This document shows positions 61,438 to 64,000 of a stretch of DNA of 64,000 nucleotides, piece by piece; positions within the stretch are counted from its first letter, which is position 1, and every line of letters begins with the position of its first letter. The notes under the pieces are model-generated. The model ran no database searches. It was not told the origin of the DNA and saw only the letters and a list, made by a program, of their open reading frames with translations. A program made the translations under genes and the position numbers. The DNA lies in contig NZ_JACCFL010000001.1 of NCBI RefSeq assembly GCF_013410375.1, forward strand, positions 868,001-932,000. Direction: 5' to 3'. This stretch comes from Leifsonia shinshuensis. GTDB taxonomy: Bacteria; Actinomycetota; Actinomycetes; Actinomycetales; Microbacteriaceae.

Positions 61438-62142
61438 GTGAACGACACCCCCAAGCGCGACCGCCGGCTCGAAGCGCAGCAGCGCGCCGCCGAACTCCGC
61501 AGGCAGGAGCAGCGGAGGGCCCGTCGCCGCCGGCTGCTGATCGGAGGCGGCGTCGCCGTCGCCGCGCTGGCCGTGGCGGGCATCGTCACCGCGGTCGTCC
61601 TGAACGGCGCGTCGTCAGCGACGGTCGCAGGCTCGGGCGCGACCCCCTCCGCGACCTCCTCCGCCGCGGCGGACTGGGCAGCCCCGGCCGACGTGGAGGC
61701 CGCCGTGCGCACCGCCGGCCTCCAGATGCTGACCGCGGAGGGGACCGCGCTGCACATCCATCAGCACCTCACCGTGACCGTGGACGGCCGGCCCGTCGCC
61801 GTCCCCGCCGGCATCGGCATCGACGAGGCGCAGCAGCGGATCTCGCCGATCCACACGCACGACGAGTCCGGCATCATCCACGTCGAGTCCCCGGAGGTGC
61901 GGACGTTCACGCTGGGTCAGGTGTTCGACGAGTGGGGCCAGAAGCTCGGGACAGGTCAGGTCGGGACCTACCGGAACGGCGTCGACGGGCAGACCGTGAC
62001 CGTCTTCGTCGACGGGAAGACCTACACCGGAGACCCCCGCACGATCGCGCTCGCCTCGCACGAGGACATCGACATCGTGGTGGCGAAGACGGGGACCACG
62101 GTCTCCCCGCCCGCGGCATTCTCGTGGCCCGCGGGCTATTGA
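61438..62142 (+). CDS. membrane-anchored protein with conserved His motifs
   Basis: A 234-aa protein. A basic N-terminal region (LEAQQRAAELRRQEQRRARR) precedes one helix (LLIGGGVAVAALAVAGIVTA). The extracytoplasmic domain contains LHIHQHLTVTVDG and ISPIHTHDESGIIHVES, six His in two short stretches, then RTFTLGQVFDEWGQKLG. This pattern recurs in actinobacterial proteins of unknown function and suggests a metal site. The GTG at 61438 was chosen. It lies next to cadD, between imperfect direct repeats. Confidence 0.75.
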   Translation: MNDTPKRDRRLEAQQRAAELRRQEQRRARRRRLLIGGGVAVAALAVAGIVTAVVLNGASSATVAGSGATPSATSSAAADWAAPADVEAAVRTAGLQMLTAEGTALHIHQHLTVTVDGRPVAVPAGIGIDEAQQRISPIHTHDESGIIHVESPEVRTFTLGQVFDEWGQKLGTGQVGTYRNGVDGQTVTVFVDGKTYTGDPRTIALASHEDIDIVVAKTGTTVSPPAAFSWPAGY

Positions 62143-62164
62143 CGGGCTCGTCGCGCCGACACCC

Positions 62165-62203
62165 GTGCTGATGGTCATCCCGTCGGGACTGCGCGGCTGA
62201 GGG
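62165..62203 (+). repeat. direct repeat, right copy (remnant of cadD 3' end)
   Basis: The right copy reads GTGCTGATGGTCATC followed by GTCGGGACTGCGCGGCTGAG, which would encode VIPSGLRG and a stop, like the IVRSGLLG end of CadD. It lies in the spacer before the convergent surface-protein gene and looks like a leftover of a duplication. Confidence 0.65.
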
Positions 62204-64000
62204 TCAGCCGCCGGAGTTGCGGAGCTCCACCGCCGCGACGTCCCACCGGTCCGTGGTCGGGGCGGTCGCACCGATCGTGACGACGCTGCCCGCGGCGCCC
62301 GTCGCCTGGTTGGTGTACTCGGACCACATCGTGTCGCCGCTGCCGGTGTCCACCCACTGGTCGAGCGGCACGAGCCCGGTGGGCAGCGTGCGGGCGATCG
62401 CGTTGTCCCAGTCCGCGCCGACGGCGAAGACGAGTGAGGTCGCGGCCACGGTGGTGACCTTCACCGACGGCGCGCCCGTGACCGCTGAGGCGGTCGCGGT
62501 CGCGCCGGCGCCGGCCACGCCCTCCGTCGCGATGACCGTGAGCGACTGGTCGTAGCCCTGGGCGAGCGGGGTGGAGGTGATGGTCGCGCCGCTCAGGAGC
62601 GCCGCGGCCGGAGCCGTCCAGATCTCGGCGTCGCCGGCCTGGCCGTTGGCTCGCGCGGCGAGCGTCCAGGTCAGGCCGCCTCCGGCGACCGTGACCTGCT
62701 GGGAGCCGGCCGACGCCGGACCGTCCGACGCGACGAACGCGACCAGGAACTCCCCGGGGAGGGCGGTGGTCAGGCTCGGCGCCGAGACCGTCCCGGTGCC
62801 GTGCACCGTCTTCTGCGCCTGCAGGACGAAGCAGGTCATCGGCGGCGCCGGGTTCTGCACGGTGACCGGGATCGGCGCGGCCGTCCCGTGGTTGCCGCTC
62901 GTGTCGGTCGCGACGGCCCCGAGCGTGTGCGCTCCCGCGGCGGCGGTGGTGGTGTCCCACTGGACCGAGTAGGGCGGCGCCGTGACGGGCGCGCCCAGCG
63001 GGGCCCCGTCGAGGAGGAACTGGACCGACGCGACGGCGACGTTGTCGCTCGCGGTGGCCGCGACCGGGACCGTGCCGGAGACGGTCTGCCCTGGCGCCGG
63101 GTTCAGGATGGCGACGGTGGGCGGCACGGTGTCGGGAGGCGCCGGCGCCCCCGCGACGACCTCCGCCGCGGCGAGGTTCCACCGGTCCGCCGTGGGTGCG
63201 GTGTCGGCGATGGTGATGTGCGACCCGGCGGCGCCGCCGGCCGCCGTCGTCCCCTGTGTCCAGAAGGTGTCGCCGGTGCCGGGGTCCAGCCACTGCGACG
63301 TCACGAGCTGTCCGGCGACCGGGGTCCGCGCGGTCGCGGCGTCCCAGTCGTTGCCGACCCCGACGGCGAGGGAGCCGGCGGCCGTGGTGACGAGCGGCAC
63401 GCTCGGCGCGCCGCTCCCGGCGGAGGCGGAAGCCGCGGCTCCCGCACCGGCGGCGCCCGCGTAGGTGAGCACTGTGAGCTGCTGGTCGTAGCCCGCGACG
63501 CCGGGCACGGCGGTCACGCTGACCGCCGCCGGCGTTCCCGATGCGGTGGCCGTCCAGATCTCGCTGTCGCCGAACTGCGTGTCGGCGCGCGTCAGGCGCC
63601 GCCAGGTCAGCCCGCCGCCGCTCACGGTGGACGTCTGCGCGCCCGCGGTGGGCGGTCCGTCGGAACCCACGAGGGCGACGAAGACCTCCCCGGCCGCGCG
63701 CGGCGAGATCCCGGCCGCCGTCACCGAGCCGTGGCCTTGCGCGGTCACCGTCTGGTCCACCGCCAGCCCGCTGGGGAGCGGCGGCGGCGCGACCGTGATC
63801 GCGTCGACCGGGGCGGTGTCCATCAGGCCGGTCGTGTCCGTGACGCGCGCGCTCAGCCGATGCGGCCCCGGCGGCGTGCTGCCGACCGTCCACGAGAAGC
63901 CGAACGGCGCGGCGGTCAGTGCGGGCCCGAGCGGCGAGCCGTCGAGCAGGTACTGCACCGAGGCCACCGACGCCGGCGCGTTCGCGGTCGCGGTGACCGT
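62204..64000 (-). CDS. repeat-built Ig-like surface protein, 3' part (5' end outside window)
   Basis: The frame stays open to the window edge on the minus strand, so the N-terminus is missing. About 600 residues are visible. Ig-like domains with VPVAATASDNVAVASVQFL and ASVQYLLDGSPLG alternate with two copies of a module of about 200 residues. One copy runs from VDQTVTAQGHGSVT to NLAAAEVVAG and the other from LQAQKTVHGTGTVS to DVAAVELRN. Both modules share GGGLTW, ATA/AAR...GDxEIWTA and GYDQ-LTV. It is a modular extracellular adhesin or enzyme accessory; no catalytic domain is visible. Confidence 0.85.
   Translation of the reverse strand, partial: TVTATANAPASVASVQYLLDGSPLGPALTAAPFGFSWTVGSTPPGPHRLSARVTDTTGLMDTAPVDAITVAPPPLPSGLAVDQTVTAQGHGSVTAAGISPRAAGEVFVALVGSDGPPTAGAQTSTVSGGGLTWRRLTRADTQFGDSEIWTATASGTPAAVSVTAVPGVAGYDQQLTVLTYAGAAGAGAAASASAGSGAPSVPLVTTAAGSLAVGVGNDWDAATARTPVAGQLVTSQWLDPGTGDTFWTQGTTAAGGAAGSHITIADTAPTADRWNLAAAEVVAGAPAPPDTVPPTVAILNPAPGQTVSGTVPVAATASDNVAVASVQFLLDGAPLGAPVTAPPYSVQWDTTTAAAGAHTLGAVATDTSGNHGTAAPIPVTVQNPAPPMTCFVLQAQKTVHGTGTVSAPSLTTALPGEFLVAFVASDGPASAGSQQVTVAGGGLTWTLAARANGQAGDAEIWTAPAAALLSGATITSTPLAQGYDQSLTVIATEGVAGAGATATASAVTGAPSVKVTTVAATSLVFAVGADWDNAIARTLPTGLVPLDQWVDTGSGDTMWSEYTNQATGAAGSVVTIGATAPTTDRWDVAAVELRNSGG

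Overview
The window is high-GC DNA with dense, mostly leading-strand operons, many 4-base ATGA/GTGA gene overlaps, GTG/TTG starts and Ala/Arg/Gly-rich proteins. The gene families (DUF4082 surface proteins, LCP ligases, PIG-V-like mannosyltransferase, SRAP, CadD, small His-motif membrane protein) suggest a high-GC actinobacterium, most likely of the Microbacteriaceae type (inference; no rRNA or tRNA gene was recognised).

Region 1 to about 37 kb is a large cell-surface polysaccharide locus. It opens with the 3' end of a DUF4082 surface protein. A tightly coupled amino-sugar operon follows (Gfo/Idh oxidoreductase, SDR epimerase/dehydratase, two DegT aminotransferases, a NeuD/PglD-like acyltransferase), then an LhgO-like FAD oxidase, the initiating polyprenyl-phosphate sugar transferase and a WbpD/WlbB-like acyltransferase. 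After two envelope proteins and an antisense SRAP gene comes a second long operon: GT4, Wzx flippase, three further glycosyltransferases (one WsaF-like), then a four-gene cassette of AMP ligase, PLP decarboxylase, acyl carrier protein and an asparagine-synthase-like protein without the glutaminase cysteine. The opposite strand carries a GT4, a GT2, a Wzy/ligase-type polymerase and a Wzz-like protein, and a second Wzz-like gene diverges from it. A polysaccharide deacetylase, another GT2, a GNAT enzyme, a DUF4082/beta-helix secreted protein, a membrane protein and a PMT-like glycosyltransferase close the locus. Together these cover precursor synthesis, chain initiation, assembly, flipping, polymerisation and probable decoration.

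From 37 to 46.8 kb are housekeeping and accessory genes: an aldo/keto reductase, a tiny hydrophobic protein, a poly-Gln lipoprotein coupled to a Ser/Thr kinase, a gluconate module (GntR-type regulator, GntP, GntK), a DUF2127 protein, and two large membrane proteins, one resembling PIG-V mannosyltransferases. From 46.8 to 52.4 kb lies a stress-type module: FtsX-like permease, ATPase, peptidoglycan-binding adaptor and repeat-motif lipoprotein, divergent from a two-component system.

From 52.4 to 56.4 kb is a magnesium locus: mgtC and mgtA behind a recognisable sigma70-like promoter, an M-box (ykoK) Mg2+ riboswitch and a 23-codon leader ORF with a very strong ribosome binding site. The right end holds two LCP proteins flanking a FtsW/RodA protein, a CadD-like transporter, a His-motif membrane protein bracketed by a short imperfect direct repeat, and the 3' part of a repeat-built Ig-like surface protein that runs off the window.

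The two strongest points for follow-up are the ligase/decarboxylase/ACP/amide-synthase cassette inside the polysaccharide locus, which resembles the carrier-bound amino-acid chemistry of butirosin biosynthesis, and the layered M-box plus leader-peptide control of mgtA.
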